From NCBI RefSeq assembly GCF_026340095.1, contig NZ_JAPEPO010000002.1, positions 806,001 to 870,000 on the forward strand: 64,000 nt of DNA, in the 5' to 3' direction. Positions 16,113-24,310 of this stretch are shown here, in pieces (within the stretch, counting starts at the first letter, position 1; each line of letters opens with the position of its first letter). Source of the DNA: Streptomyces sp. NBC_01446. Lineage in GTDB: Bacteria > Actinomycetota > Actinomycetes > Streptomycetales > Streptomycetaceae. Made by a program: the position numbers and the translations under genes. A model generated the notes under the pieces. That model saw only the letters and a list, made by a program, of their open reading frames with translations. It searched no databases and had not been told where the DNA came from.

Positions 16113-17032
16113 CGCTCGCACTGACCCATGCCCACGGCGACCGCATCACCGTCGCCCACGCGGACACCGGCACCGAGCTGTTCGCCTACGTGTACCGGCC
16201 CGAGGCCGCGTGGGAGGCCCCCAAGCCGTATCTGCACCCGATCCGCACCCTGTCCGGCGCGGTCGTCACCGACTACCGGCCCAACGACCACCGGTGGCAC
16301 AAGGGACTGCAGCTGACGGCCTCCCACCTGTCGGGCCAGAACCTGTGGGGCGGCAACACCTACGTGCACGGCGACGGTTACCTCGCCCTGCCCGAGAAGG
16401 TCGGCTCGATGGCCCACGTCGCCTTCGAGGAGGTCTTTGCCGCGGACCGCCGCGCCGTCATCGCCGAGCGCCTGACCTGGCACCCGCACGACAAGGAGCT
16501 GTGGGCGGACGAGGAACGCCGCATCGAGGTGCGCGACGTGGACGCGGACACCGGCAGCTGGTCCCTGACCTGGACCTCGGCCGTCACCAACCGGCGCGAC
16601 GAGCCCCTGCGCTTCGGCAGCCCCACCACCCATGGCCGCCCGGCCGCCGGATACACCGGCCTGTTCTGGCGCGGACCGCGAGCCTTCCGCGACGGCCGGG
16701 TCTTCACCTCCGAAGCCGACGGCGGCGACCTGATGGGCAGTCAAGCACCCTGGCTGGCCTACGTGGGCGAGCACGACGGGCGCGACGGCCACGCCACCGT
16801 CGTCTTCGAGCACGCCCCCGCCAACGACCACGCGGGCGACAAGGGGACCCACCCGGCGCACTGGTTCGTGCGCAGCGACCCGTTCGCCGCGGTCGCGCCG
16901 TCCTGGGCCTTCCACGAGGAACTCGTCCTCGCCCCCGGCGACACACTCACCCGTAGCTACCGCGTGACGGTCGCCGACGGCGCCTGGGACCGCGAGCAGG
17001 TCGCCGCGCACCTGCGGGGACACGCGTGGTGA
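16109..17032 (+). CDS. DUF6807 / PmoA-like family protein
   Basis: A 307-aa soluble protein of the family often labelled PmoA (DUF6807), which is unrelated in function to the membrane methane monooxygenase subunit. Characteristic residues are LHPIRTLSGAVVTDYRPNDH, then HRWHKGLQLTASHLSGQNLW and SPTTHGRPAAGYTGLFWRGP. The fold is expected to be a beta-sandwich like aldose-epimerase or galactose-mutarotase proteins. The family is nearly always next to Gfo/Idh dehydrogenases, as here (4-nt overlap), so it probably acts on the same sugar. Biochemical role unknown. Confidence 0.85.
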   Translation: MTLALTHAHGDRITVAHADTGTELFAYVYRPEAAWEAPKPYLHPIRTLSGAVVTDYRPNDHRWHKGLQLTASHLSGQNLWGGNTYVHGDGYLALPEKVGSMAHVAFEEVFAADRRAVIAERLTWHPHDKELWADEERRIEVRDVDADTGSWSLTWTSAVTNRRDEPLRFGSPTTHGRPAAGYTGLFWRGPRAFRDGRVFTSEADGGDLMGSQAPWLAYVGEHDGRDGHATVVFEHAPANDHAGDKGTHPAHWFVRSDPFAAVAPSWAFHEELVLAPGDTLTRSYRVTVADGAWDREQVAAHLRGHAW

Positions 17033-17754
17033 GCGCGACGTACGACGGCTTCCCGGCGGCGGTGGGTGTGTCCCGGCTGACCGTCTACGACTGGCCCACG
17101 GTCGACGGCCGGACCGGCGGCGGCACCCCTCACCTGCACCTCACGTGCAGCGAGGGATACGTGGTGACGGGCGGCCGGGGCACGGTGCAGACCCTGACCA
17201 CGTCCGGCTACGAGGAGACACCTCTGGAGCCGGGCACCGTGGCCTGGTTCACGCCCGGCACGATCCATCGCCTCACCAACGACGGCGGCCTCCAGATCAC
17301 CGTCGTGATGCAGAACAGCGGCCTGCCCGAGGCGGGCGACGCGGTGCTCACCCTCCCCCAGGACCTCCTCACCGACGCCGAGACCTACGCGACCGCGGTC
17401 CGCGTCCCCACCGACGCCCCCGAGGCCGAGCAGGTGAAGGGCGCACGCGCCCGGCGCGACCTGGCGACCCGCCGGTTCCTGGAACTGCGCGAAGCCACCC
17501 AGGGCGGCGATCCGGAACCACTGGCCGCGTTCCAGCGGGCCGCCGCCGAGCTCATCCGCCCACGCCTCGACGCATGGGAGCAGCGCTGGAAGGACGGGGC
17601 CCACGCCGCGGCGGCGACGACCGGGACCCAACTCGACTCCCTGCGCGCGAAAGACGCCGGGCACCTCGACCGAGCCAGGGTGACAGCGACCGGGCCCACC
17701 GCCCGCGGACGCTTCGGCATGTGCGGCCGGCTGGACGTCTACCCCGGCATCTGA
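17029..17754 (+). CDS. Cupin domain protein
   Basis: A 241-aa protein that starts at GTG 17029, overlapping the previous stop. Cupin motif 1 is GGGTPHLHLTCSEGYVVTGG with metal-binding H-x-H and a Glu; motif 2 is EPGTVAWFTPGTIHRLTNDG with the final His. The remaining third is helical and Arg/Glu-rich (ARARRDLATRRFLELREATQ). It may be a sugar isomerase, epimerase or ligand-binding protein for the island; no reaction can be assigned. It is the last gene of the Gfo/Idh operon. Confidence 0.85.
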   Translation: MSATYDGFPAAVGVSRLTVYDWPTVDGRTGGGTPHLHLTCSEGYVVTGGRGTVQTLTTSGYEETPLEPGTVAWFTPGTIHRLTNDGGLQITVVMQNSGLPEAGDAVLTLPQDLLTDAETYATAVRVPTDAPEAEQVKGARARRDLATRRFLELREATQGGDPEPLAAFQRAAAELIRPRLDAWEQRWKDGAHAAAATTGTQLDSLRAKDAGHLDRARVTATGPTARGRFGMCGRLDVYPGI

Positions 17755-17826
17755 CGTCCGGCCCCGGGGCCGCCCCTGTCTCTCCCCTCCCCCCTCCATC
17801 CACGCACCGTCCTCTGGAAGGCCCCC

Positions 17827-18476
17827 ATGCCCGAGCCCCGAAGCGGCCGGCGCCCACTCCCCCGCCGTGCCGTCCTGGCCGCGGCCGCCGTCGGCCTCAG
17901 CACCGCGCTGACCTCCACGCTCAGGGCCGGTGCGTACGCCGGGCACCTGCGCGCACACCTGACCGCGTCTACCACCTGACCAAAGCCCTCGACCCGTCAC
18001 GCCCGTCCGTCTCCAACGACGGCTGGGAGATCTCCGCCGCCGACATCTGGGGCGTGCACGACTACACGCAGGACGCGCGCGTACTGCGCGAGCGTTACGG
18101 GCACCCCTCGTTGCGGCAGGGCGAGATCGTCGAGCGGTGGCCGGGTGCCAAGCGGCTCGTTCTGGACGGCGTGCGCCACCAGGGGGAGCCAGTCGTGCTG
18201 AGTGAGTTCGGCGGGGCCACCTTCGAACCCGCCGAGGGCGCCGAGTGGTTCGGCTACGACACCGTGAGCACGAAGGAGGACTTCGCCGAGCGGCTGGCCG
18301 GGTTGGTGGAGGCCGCGGTGGACTCCGGCCTCGCCGGTTTCTGCTTCACCCAGTTCACCGACACGGAGCAGGAGATCAACGGCCCGTTCTCGGCGGACCG
18401 TCAACCAAAGCTCCCTGTACGGGAGTTGCACGAGATCCTCACGCGGACCCGCGCCCCGGGCCGAGGCGCGTCGTAG
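17827..18476 (+). pseudogene. Secreted glycoside hydrolase family 2 remnant (internal deletion, frameshift)
   Basis: ATG 17827 opens a signal-peptide-like segment (RRPLPRRAVLAAAAVGLSTA) that hits a stop near 17979. In another frame, from about 17965, the sequence continues VYHLTKALDPSRPSVSNDGW, then DIWGVHDYTQDARVLRERYG and GEPVVLSEFGGATFEPAEGA, to a stop at 18476. The second part is the C-terminal half of a GH2 TIM barrel, with the nucleophile Glu of the L-S-E-F-G-G block preserved. The signal sequence and the barrel are thus joined out of frame by a large deletion. The intact ancestor was probably a secreted or TAT-exported beta-glycosidase serving the same sugar island. Confidence 0.75.
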
Positions 18477-18492
18477 GTCGTATCACCGGTCG

Positions 18493-19077
18493 TCAGACGG
18501 TGACCGCGGGGCCGGGCGGCAGGTGGACGGTCATGATGAGGTGGCAGGTCTCCGTGCCGGAACCGCGGTAGGTGTGGGGGGCGTTGCCGTCAAAGGTGGC
18601 TGTCTGTCCGGCTTCGACAGGGTGCTCGGTGCCATCGACCTCGAGGATCATCTCTCCGACGGTGACGCTGACGGTTTCGACGACTCCGGCCTGATGGGGG
18701 TGGCTGGGGTACTCCTCGCCGGGTGCCAGCTGCCAGCGCCAGACCTCGACCGGGGCGGGGCCCGACGTCGTCAGCATGAGCCGGGCCTCGCTGCCCCGCT
18801 CCCCCGTCCACAGTGGCATCACGGCGCCGGCGGTCACGACGCGGACCCGCCCTTCGGCCGGTCCCTCCATCAGGGCGGACACCGAGACACCGAGGGTGTC
18901 GGCGAGCCGGACCAGCGTGGCGAAGTTCGGGTTGCCCTGAGCCTTCTCCAGTCCGACCAGGGCCCCCTTGCTGACCTTGGCTCGTCGGCCGAGCTCGTCC
19001 AGGGACAGGCCCGCTCGGGAACGGGCCGCCCTGACGTTGTGCGCGAGCGTGCGCAGAGCTTCCTCTGTCTCGGCCAT
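18493..19077 (-). CDS. XRE-family regulator with C-terminal cupin sensor
   Basis: A 194-aa regulator. Residues 8-65 are an XRE HTH (LAHNVRAARSRAGLSLDELG, VSKGALVGLEKAQGNPNFAT). Residues 110-185 are a small cupin (PSHPHQAGVVETVSVTVGEM ... PVEAGQTATFDGNAPHTYRG). This HTH-cupin layout is common in regulators of amino-acid or small-molecule export and catabolism. It is divergent from the EamA transporter gene with about 115 nt between the starts, so it most likely represses that exporter and itself. The start at ATG 19077 is chosen for domain fit. Confidence 0.9.
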   Translation of the reverse strand: MAETEEALRTLAHNVRAARSRAGLSLDELGRRAKVSKGALVGLEKAQGNPNFATLVRLADTLGVSVSALMEGPAEGRVRVVTAGAVMPLWTGERGSEARLMLTTSGPAPVEVWRWQLAPGEEYPSHPHQAGVVETVSVTVGEMILEVDGTEHPVEAGQTATFDGNAPHTYRGSGTETCHLIMTVHLPPGPAVTV

Positions 19078-19193
19078 CCGATCACCATCCTCGCCGTGGA
19101 CCACTGCAATGCACCGCCCGGTCGGTTGGTTGACCACCGCGGTCGGTCCATTGTACGGTTTAGTCGTTCCACTGAAGACTAAGGGATGTACCC

Positions 19194-20030
19194 GTGATCG
19201 CTCTGCTGCTGGCTCTGGGCAGCTCACTCGCCTATGGCTGCGCCGACTTCCTCGGCGGCCTCGGTGCCCGAAAGGCGCACGTGCTGCGCACCGTGATGGT
19301 CGCCGCACCGGCCAGCCTCGCGGTCGAGCTGCTGCTGTGGCCCGTGCTCGGCACCTCGTTCAGCCCGGGCGCCGTCGGCTGGGGTGCCGCCTCCGGCGTC
19401 GCCTCGGCGGTGGCGTTCGCGCTGCTCTACAAGACTCTGGCCATCGGCCCGATGAACGTGCTGTCCCCGGTCACCGCTCTGGTGTCCGCCGCGCTGCCTG
19501 TCAGCGTGGGGCTGATGCAGGGCGAGCGGCTGGGCACGGCAGGGCTGCTCGGCCTGCCGCTCGCGCTCATCGCCGTCGTGCTGGTCAGCGCCGGGCACGG
19601 CGCGGGCTCGTCGCGTCCGTCGCGCACGGCGCTGCTGCTGGCGTTCGGCGCGGGCTCCGCGATCGCCCTCCAGCTGATCTTCCTGCACCAGGCGCCGGCG
19701 GACAGCGGCGTGGCCCCGCTCATCGTCGGCAGGGCGGTCTCGACAGCGGTCACCCTGACCGCGGCCGGGGTCATGCGCCGCAGGCTCGGCAGCGAGAAGC
19801 CCGCCTACGCCATGTCGGCCGCGGCGGGCGTGCTGGACTCGGTGGCGAACCTGCTGTTCCTCATCGCCGTCCGCAGCGGAGACCTCACCGTCGTCGCCGT
19901 GATCACGGCCCTCTACCCGGTCGGCACGGTGCTGCTCGCCCGGAGTGTGCTGGCCGAACGCATCCACCGCGGCCAGCTCGTGGGCCTGGGCACCGCGGCC
20001 GTCGCCGTCAGCCTCCTCGCCCTCACCTGA
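19194..20030 (+). CDS. EamA/DMT-family transporter
   Basis: A 278-aa membrane protein of the drug/metabolite transporter superfamily with about ten hydrophobic segments in two repeats. It begins at GTG 19194 (VIALLLALGSSLAYGCADFL) and contains ALLYKTLAIGPMNVLSPVTA and FLIAVRSGDLTVVAVITALY, typical of EamA proteins. It probably exports a small metabolite or amino acid. It is divergent from the XRE-cupin regulator and followed 30 nt later by a PaiB-like gene, likely the same transcript. Confidence 0.9.
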   Translation: MIALLLALGSSLAYGCADFLGGLGARKAHVLRTVMVAAPASLAVELLLWPVLGTSFSPGAVGWGAASGVASAVAFALLYKTLAIGPMNVLSPVTALVSAALPVSVGLMQGERLGTAGLLGLPLALIAVVLVSAGHGAGSSRPSRTALLLAFGAGSAIALQLIFLHQAPADSGVAPLIVGRAVSTAVTLTAAGVMRRRLGSEKPAYAMSAAAGVLDSVANLLFLIAVRSGDLTVVAVITALYPVGTVLLARSVLAERIHRGQLVGLGTAAVAVSLLALT

Positions 20031-20060
20031 ACCGGCCCACCACCCCACAAGGAGAAGAGC

Positions 20061-20708
20061 GTGTTCATCCAACCCTGGGACGCCGCACTGGACGAGGGCG
20101 AATGGCAGACGTGGATCGCTGACGGCCACGACTTCGGCCAGCTCAGCGTCAACGGCCTGCCCGGCCGGGCCCCCGTGGTCGTCCCCACCCACTTCACCGG
20201 CGACGACAACCAGCTCCTGATCCACTTCGCCCGCCCCAACCCGGTCTGGAAGGCGATCGAGCACGACCCGAACGTCACGTTCACCGTCATCGGGGACTAC
20301 GCCTTCATCCCCGGCCCCTGGCGCGCCAAGCCGGACACGACACCCACCGACGGCGTCCCCACCAGCTACTACGCGGCCGTTCAGTTCACCTGCCACGCCC
20401 ACATCGTCGACTCCCCCGAGGCCAAGGCCGAACTCCTGCGCCGCCAGCTCGCCCACTTCCAGCCGGACGGCGACCACGCCCCCGTACTGGTGGACCAGCC
20501 TCCATACGGCCGCATGCTGCCCGGCATCCGCGGGCTGCGCCTGGACGTCATCGATGTGGTCGCCAAGTTCAAGTACGACGACCACAAGCCCGCCGAGCAC
20601 CGCACCACGGTCGCGGACCGCCTCACCGCACGGGGCGAGGCCCTCGACGTACCCACCGCCCGCCAGCAGCTCCGCCGCCTGGACCGCATGGGCGACTGGA
20701 AGCCCTGA
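20061..20708 (+). CDS. PaiB-like FMN-binding negative transcriptional regulator family protein
   Basis: A 215-aa cytoplasmic protein of the FMN-binding split-barrel family of PaiB (PF04299). Visible blocks are NGLPGRAPVVVPTHFTGDDN, HFARPNPVWKAIEHDPNVTF, and a C-terminal GIRGLRLDVIDVVAKFKYDD, the usual end of the domain. The GTG start at 20061 follows AAGGAGAAGAGC. It is named for Bacillus PaiB, but a direct DNA-binding role is not established for most members; flavin-dependent chemistry is also possible. It sits in line with the EamA exporter. Confidence 0.88.
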   Translation: MFIQPWDAALDEGEWQTWIADGHDFGQLSVNGLPGRAPVVVPTHFTGDDNQLLIHFARPNPVWKAIEHDPNVTFTVIGDYAFIPGPWRAKPDTTPTDGVPTSYYAAVQFTCHAHIVDSPEAKAELLRRQLAHFQPDGDHAPVLVDQPPYGRMLPGIRGLRLDVIDVVAKFKYDDHKPAEHRTTVADRLTARGEALDVPTARQQLRRLDRMGDWKP

Positions 20709-20856
20709 CAGGGCGGACGCGTTCCTCAGGTCACACGAACCCAGCACAACCCCCCTGGCACGTACGGCGGTCAGCGCCACCTGCCACGGTGCGGCACGCG
20801 TCCCTGGAGTGCGGAGTTACGGTACGCACATCGGTACTCAGAGAGGTCAGGTAGCC

Positions 20857-22110
20857 ATGTCGAAGACGGTGACCGCGCATCTGCCGGAGATCCGCGATGA
20901 ACTCGCCGCCTTCTACAAGGATCTGCACCAAAATCCCGAGCTCTCGCTCCAGGAGACACGCACCGCCGGTCTTCTGGCGAAGCACCTGCGCGAGGCGGGC
21001 TTCGACGAGGTGACCGAAGGCATCGGCGTCACCGGCGTGGTCGGGGTACTGCGCAACGGCGAGGGGCCGGTCGTCATGCTCCGCGCGGACTTCGACGCGC
21101 TGCCGGTGGAGGAGAAGACCGGACTTCCCTACGCCAGCCGGGTGCGAGGCGTGGACCACGAGGGCCGCGACGTGCCGGTGATGCACGCCTGCGGTCACGA
21201 CATGCACGCCGCCTGCCTGACCGGTGCCGCCAGGTTGCTCGCGCGGTCGCGTGACGAGTGGCGTGGCACGCTGCTGGTGGTGTTCCAGCCGGCTGAGGAA
21301 CTCGCGGTCGGCGCACGCGGGATGGTCGACGACGGACTCTTCGAGCGGTTCCCCAGGCCCGAGATCGTGCTGGGCCAGCACGTCGGGCCGTTGCCCGCAG
21401 GGGTCATCGGCTACGGCACGGGCCCGGTGATGGCTGCCGCGGACTCCCTCGACCTCACTCTGCACGGTCGCGGCGCCCACGGATCCCGGCCCGAGGCGTC
21501 CGTCGACCCGGTGCTCATGGCGGCCAACGTGGTCACGCGGTTGCAGGGAATCGTCGCGCGGGAGGTGCCTCCGGCGGAGACCGCGGTGGTGACCGTCGGC
21601 CGCCTGCAGGCGGGCACAAAGGACAACATCATCCCCGACAAGGCCGAGTTGGGGATCAACGTCCGCACCTTCACCCCGGCGATCCGCGACAAGGTGCGCA
21701 GCGCCATCGAGCGCATCGCCACAGCGGAGTCGCAGGCGAGTGGCGCCGCGGAGTCACCGGAATTCGCCTGGACCGGCTCCGCGCCGGCGCTGGTGAGCGA
21801 TCCGGAGGCGACGCAGGCCACGGTCGCCGCGTTCGCGGAGCACTTCGGGCAGCAGCGGATCATGCCGATGCCTCAGGTGAACGCGAGCGAGGACGTGGGC
21901 GTGTTCGGTGAGGTGCTCGACGTGCCGACCGTCTTCTGGTTCTGGGGCGGCCTGGACACCGAAACGGTTCTCGGCGCGCTCCAGGAAGACCGGCTGGACG
22001 AGCTGCCGAGCAATCACTCCCCCCACTTCGCCCCGGTCGTCGAGCCCACCCTGAGCACGGGCGTGGAAGCACTCGTCGTAGCCGCGCTCACCTGGCTCGC
22101 GGACTCCTGA
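20857..22110 (+). CDS. M20-family amidohydrolase (IAA-amino acid hydrolase/hippurate hydrolase type)
   Basis: A 417-aa cytoplasmic metal-dependent amidohydrolase. Family landmarks are LHQNPELSLQETRTAGLLAK, the metal-ligand block VMHACGHDMHAACLTGAARL, VVFQPAEELAVGARGMVDDG, and the dimerisation-domain motif GAHGSRPEASVDPVLMAANV; the final histidine is in ELPSNHSPHFAP. These identify the M20D subgroup (amidohydrolases cleaving N-acyl amino acids, hippurate or similar). ATG 20857 is preceded by GAGAGGTCAGG. It ends at a strong hairpin shared with the convergent TetR gene. Confidence 0.92.
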   Translation: MSKTVTAHLPEIRDELAAFYKDLHQNPELSLQETRTAGLLAKHLREAGFDEVTEGIGVTGVVGVLRNGEGPVVMLRADFDALPVEEKTGLPYASRVRGVDHEGRDVPVMHACGHDMHAACLTGAARLLARSRDEWRGTLLVVFQPAEELAVGARGMVDDGLFERFPRPEIVLGQHVGPLPAGVIGYGTGPVMAAADSLDLTLHGRGAHGSRPEASVDPVLMAANVVTRLQGIVAREVPPAETAVVTVGRLQAGTKDNIIPDKAELGINVRTFTPAIRDKVRSAIERIATAESQASGAAESPEFAWTGSAPALVSDPEATQATVAAFAEHFGQQRIMPMPQVNASEDVGVFGEVLDVPTVFWFWGGLDTETVLGALQEDRLDELPSNHSPHFAPVVEPTLSTGVEALVVAALTWLADS

Positions 22111-22116
22111 ACCATG

Positions 22117-22153
22117 TGGGCCCGCCGACGTTCACCGATCGCCGGCGGGCCCA
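22117..22153. terminator. Bidirectional terminator hairpin
   Basis: TGGGCCCGCCG at 22117-22127 pairs perfectly with CGGCGGGCCCA at 22143-22153 (11-bp stem, 15-nt loop) between the convergent M20 and TetR genes. The right arm lies inside the end of the tetR-type coding region. Confidence 0.8.
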
Positions 22154-22707
22154 TCGCCACCCAGCGTCTCCAGCAACACATCGACGACCTCGTCCACCTC
22201 CGCGTCGGCCAGGTCCTCGAACGCCCCGGAATGGCGGGCGAGCAACACCCCGGCGACCGCCGCCACCAGCACGTCGGCCCGCAGCCCCGGCCGGTCCCTG
22301 CCCTCCCGCTCGAAACGTGCGCGCAGCGGATCCACGAGCCGGGACCGCAGCGCCGCGCGGGTGGCGTCCTGCGCTGCCCCGTCACTCAACGGCTGGACGG
22401 CGACCCTCAGCAAAGGGACAGGACCGCGCCGCTCCGCACGTTCGGCGACCTCACGCAGGCGGGGCTCGGTGAGCAGGTCGTCGGGCGCGGTATCACCGTG
22501 TTCGGCGCGCAGCACCTCCACGTACAGCAGGGGCTTGCTGCCGAAGTAGCGTGCGATCAGGGCCGGGTCCACCCCCGCCCGCTCACCGATCTCGCGGATG
22601 GTGGTGCGGTCGTAGCCGCGCTCGGAGAAGAGTTCGGTCGCCGCCCGCAGCAGCGCCTCGCGGGTGCGGGCCGAGTTCCGGCGCGAGCCGGCGTCCGCGC
22701 CGCTCAC
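22132..22707 (-). CDS. TetR-family transcriptional regulator
   Basis: A 191-aa regulator starting at GTG 22707, which overlaps the stop of the MFS gene (GTGA). The HTH at residues 13-60 reads TREALLRAATELFSERGYDR, TTIREIGERAGVDPALIARY, FGSKPLLYVEVL. The C-terminal ligand domain has the TetR-C form (LRADVLVAAVAGVLLARHSG). It is encoded downstream of and coupled to the multidrug-type MFS gene, so it probably controls that pump. Confidence 0.92.
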   Translation of the reverse strand: MSGADAGSRRNSARTREALLRAATELFSERGYDRTTIREIGERAGVDPALIARYFGSKPLLYVEVLRAEHGDTAPDDLLTEPRLREVAERAERRGPVPLLRVAVQPLSDGAAQDATRAALRSRLVDPLRARFEREGRDRPGLRADVLVAAVAGVLLARHSGAFEDLADAEVDEVVDVLLETLGGDGPAGDR

Positions 22708-24245
22708 GGGCGACTCGGCTCGGGGCGCGCCCGCTCACCCGTGGCGACCGGAGCGACGTGCCCCGCCGCGACCACGGACGGCCGCGGCCGGGTGCCCGTG
22801 CGAGTGAGTACGACGGCGAGAATGCCGGTGATCACGAAGGCGGCGCAGCCTGCGAGGCCCGCGGTCCGATATCCGTCGTTGCTCGGCAGCGCCGCGCCGG
22901 GGCCGGTGGCGGCCTGGAGAATGACCGCGCTCAGCGCGCTGCCGGTCGAGTACCCGATGTACTTCATGACCTGATTGAAACTCATCGCGCTGCCCGTCTC
23001 CTGTGCGGGCACCCCGCCGACGATCAGGCCGGGTGTGACCGCGAAGGTGACGCCCACACCGAGTCCGGCGAGCGCCATCATCGTGCCGATGCCCCACAGG
23101 CTGGAGCGTGCGAGCAGGAAGCAGACCAGGCTCGCGAGGGAGAGCAGACAGCCCAGCGGCAGCATGCGGGCGGGGGTCGCCGCCGCGCCGAGCATGCGCA
23201 CCAGGCGGCCGGTGACGAGGCTGGCCGCGGAGAACGGCACGAGCAGCAGACCGGTGACGACGATGGACGAGCCGAACCCGTATCCGGCGGACTCGGGCGT
23301 CTGGACGTAGCGGGTGACCAGGGCGATCAGCAGGTAGGTGCCCACGCCGCCGACCATCGTGGTCAGGTTGGCGACGAGTACGCCGCGATCCTTGATGAGC
23401 CGTACCCGCACCAGCGGATGCGTGGAGTGCATCGAGTGCAGGACCCACCCGGCGAGCAGGACGACGGCCGCGACGGCGAGTGCGAGCAGCGGGGCGGATC
23501 CCCAGCCCCACCGCTCCCCCTCGGCCAGCGTCACCAGCAGGGCCGCCATGCCACCGGCGAGCAGCAGCGCGCCGGGGAAGTCCATCGGGACGGTGGGGCG
23601 CTTCGGCGCCGCGGGCACGACGATCACGGTGGCGGTGAGCGCGGCGGCTGCTGTGGCGGCCGCGAACCAGAATCCGGCGTACATGCCGAGGTACTGGGCG
23701 AACAGGCCGGTGATCGGATAGCCGAGGCCGATGCCCGCGGCGGTGGTCAGGGAGAGGGTCGCCACCGCCGACCGTGCCCGCTCCGGAGGAAGCGCGTCGC
23801 GGGCGGTGGCGATGGCGAGCGGGACGAGGCCCATGCCGACGCCCTGCAGCGCCCGGCCCACGAGGAGGCAGGTGAGCCCGAGGGGCAGGGCCGCCAGGAG
23901 ACTGCCCGCCAGGACCACGGCGAGGCCGGTGAGGATCACGTTCTTGCGGTACGGGCCGTCGCCGAGGCGCCCCATGACCGGTGTGGCGATGGCTCCCATC
24001 AGCATCGTCACCGTCAGCGCCCACTGTGCGGTGGAGACGGCGACGTGGTCCTCGGCCGCGATGGTCGGGATGAGCGGTGCGCCGAGGCTGCTGACCACGG
24101 CGACGAGCATGCCGAGCGAGACGAGGACGGGCACGAGAGCCCGTGGGTGGCGAAGTGCGGGCGCCGATACGGCAGAGGTGCGCGCGGACGCCGGTATGGA
24201 GGGCTGCAAGGGAGGGATACCGTTCTTGTCATCAGGCGATGTCAT
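22704..24245 (-). CDS. MFS drug-resistance-type transporter
   Basis: A 513-aa DHA2-class (14-TM type) major facilitator. Motifs include VTMLMGAIATPVMGRLGDGP (motif A region, G-R-L-G-D), LVGRALQGVGMGLVPLAIAT, and the motif-C-like GIGLGYPITGLFAQYLGM. The start at ATG 24245 is preferred to the in-frame GTG 24287, because the terminator hairpin of the upstream operon occupies 24275-24301. Only 14-40 nt then remain for a promoter, so a leaderless or near-leaderless start is likely. The substrate is unknown; it is coupled with the TetR regulator. Confidence 0.9.
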   Translation of the reverse strand: MTSPDDKNGIPPLQPSIPASARTSAVSAPALRHPRALVPVLVSLGMLVAVVSSLGAPLIPTIAAEDHVAVSTAQWALTVTMLMGAIATPVMGRLGDGPYRKNVILTGLAVVLAGSLLAALPLGLTCLLVGRALQGVGMGLVPLAIATARDALPPERARSAVATLSLTTAAGIGLGYPITGLFAQYLGMYAGFWFAAATAAAALTATVIVVPAAPKRPTVPMDFPGALLLAGGMAALLVTLAEGERWGWGSAPLLALAVAAVVLLAGWVLHSMHSTHPLVRVRLIKDRGVLVANLTTMVGGVGTYLLIALVTRYVQTPESAGYGFGSSIVVTGLLLVPFSAASLVTGRLVRMLGAAATPARMLPLGCLLSLASLVCFLLARSSLWGIGTMMALAGLGVGVTFAVTPGLIVGGVPAQETGSAMSFNQVMKYIGYSTGSALSAVILQAATGPGAALPSNDGYRTAGLAGCAAFVITGILAVVLTRTGTRPRPSVVAAGHVAPVATGERARPEPSRP

Positions 24246-24274
24246 TGAATGATGACATAGTTCGGAACCCGCTC

Positions 24275-24301
24275 CGGCCGCCGCCACCTGGGGGGCGGCC
24301 G
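24275..24301. terminator. Terminator hairpin after the esterase operon
   Basis: CGGCCGCC (24275-24282) pairs with GGCGGCCG (24294-24301), just after the minus-strand esterase stop at 24311. It would end the esterase/glycosidase transcript before the MFS gene. Confidence 0.6.
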
Positions 24302-24310
24302 CGCGTCACG

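Noticed and set aside
16109..17032. Methane monooxygenase subunit PmoA
   Set aside because: The family label is misleading: the protein is soluble, lacks membrane helices and sits with a Gfo/Idh sugar dehydrogenase.
22551..24248. 565-aa plus-strand ORF
   Set aside because: It is antisense to the MFS transporter, and its composition is typical of shadow frames.
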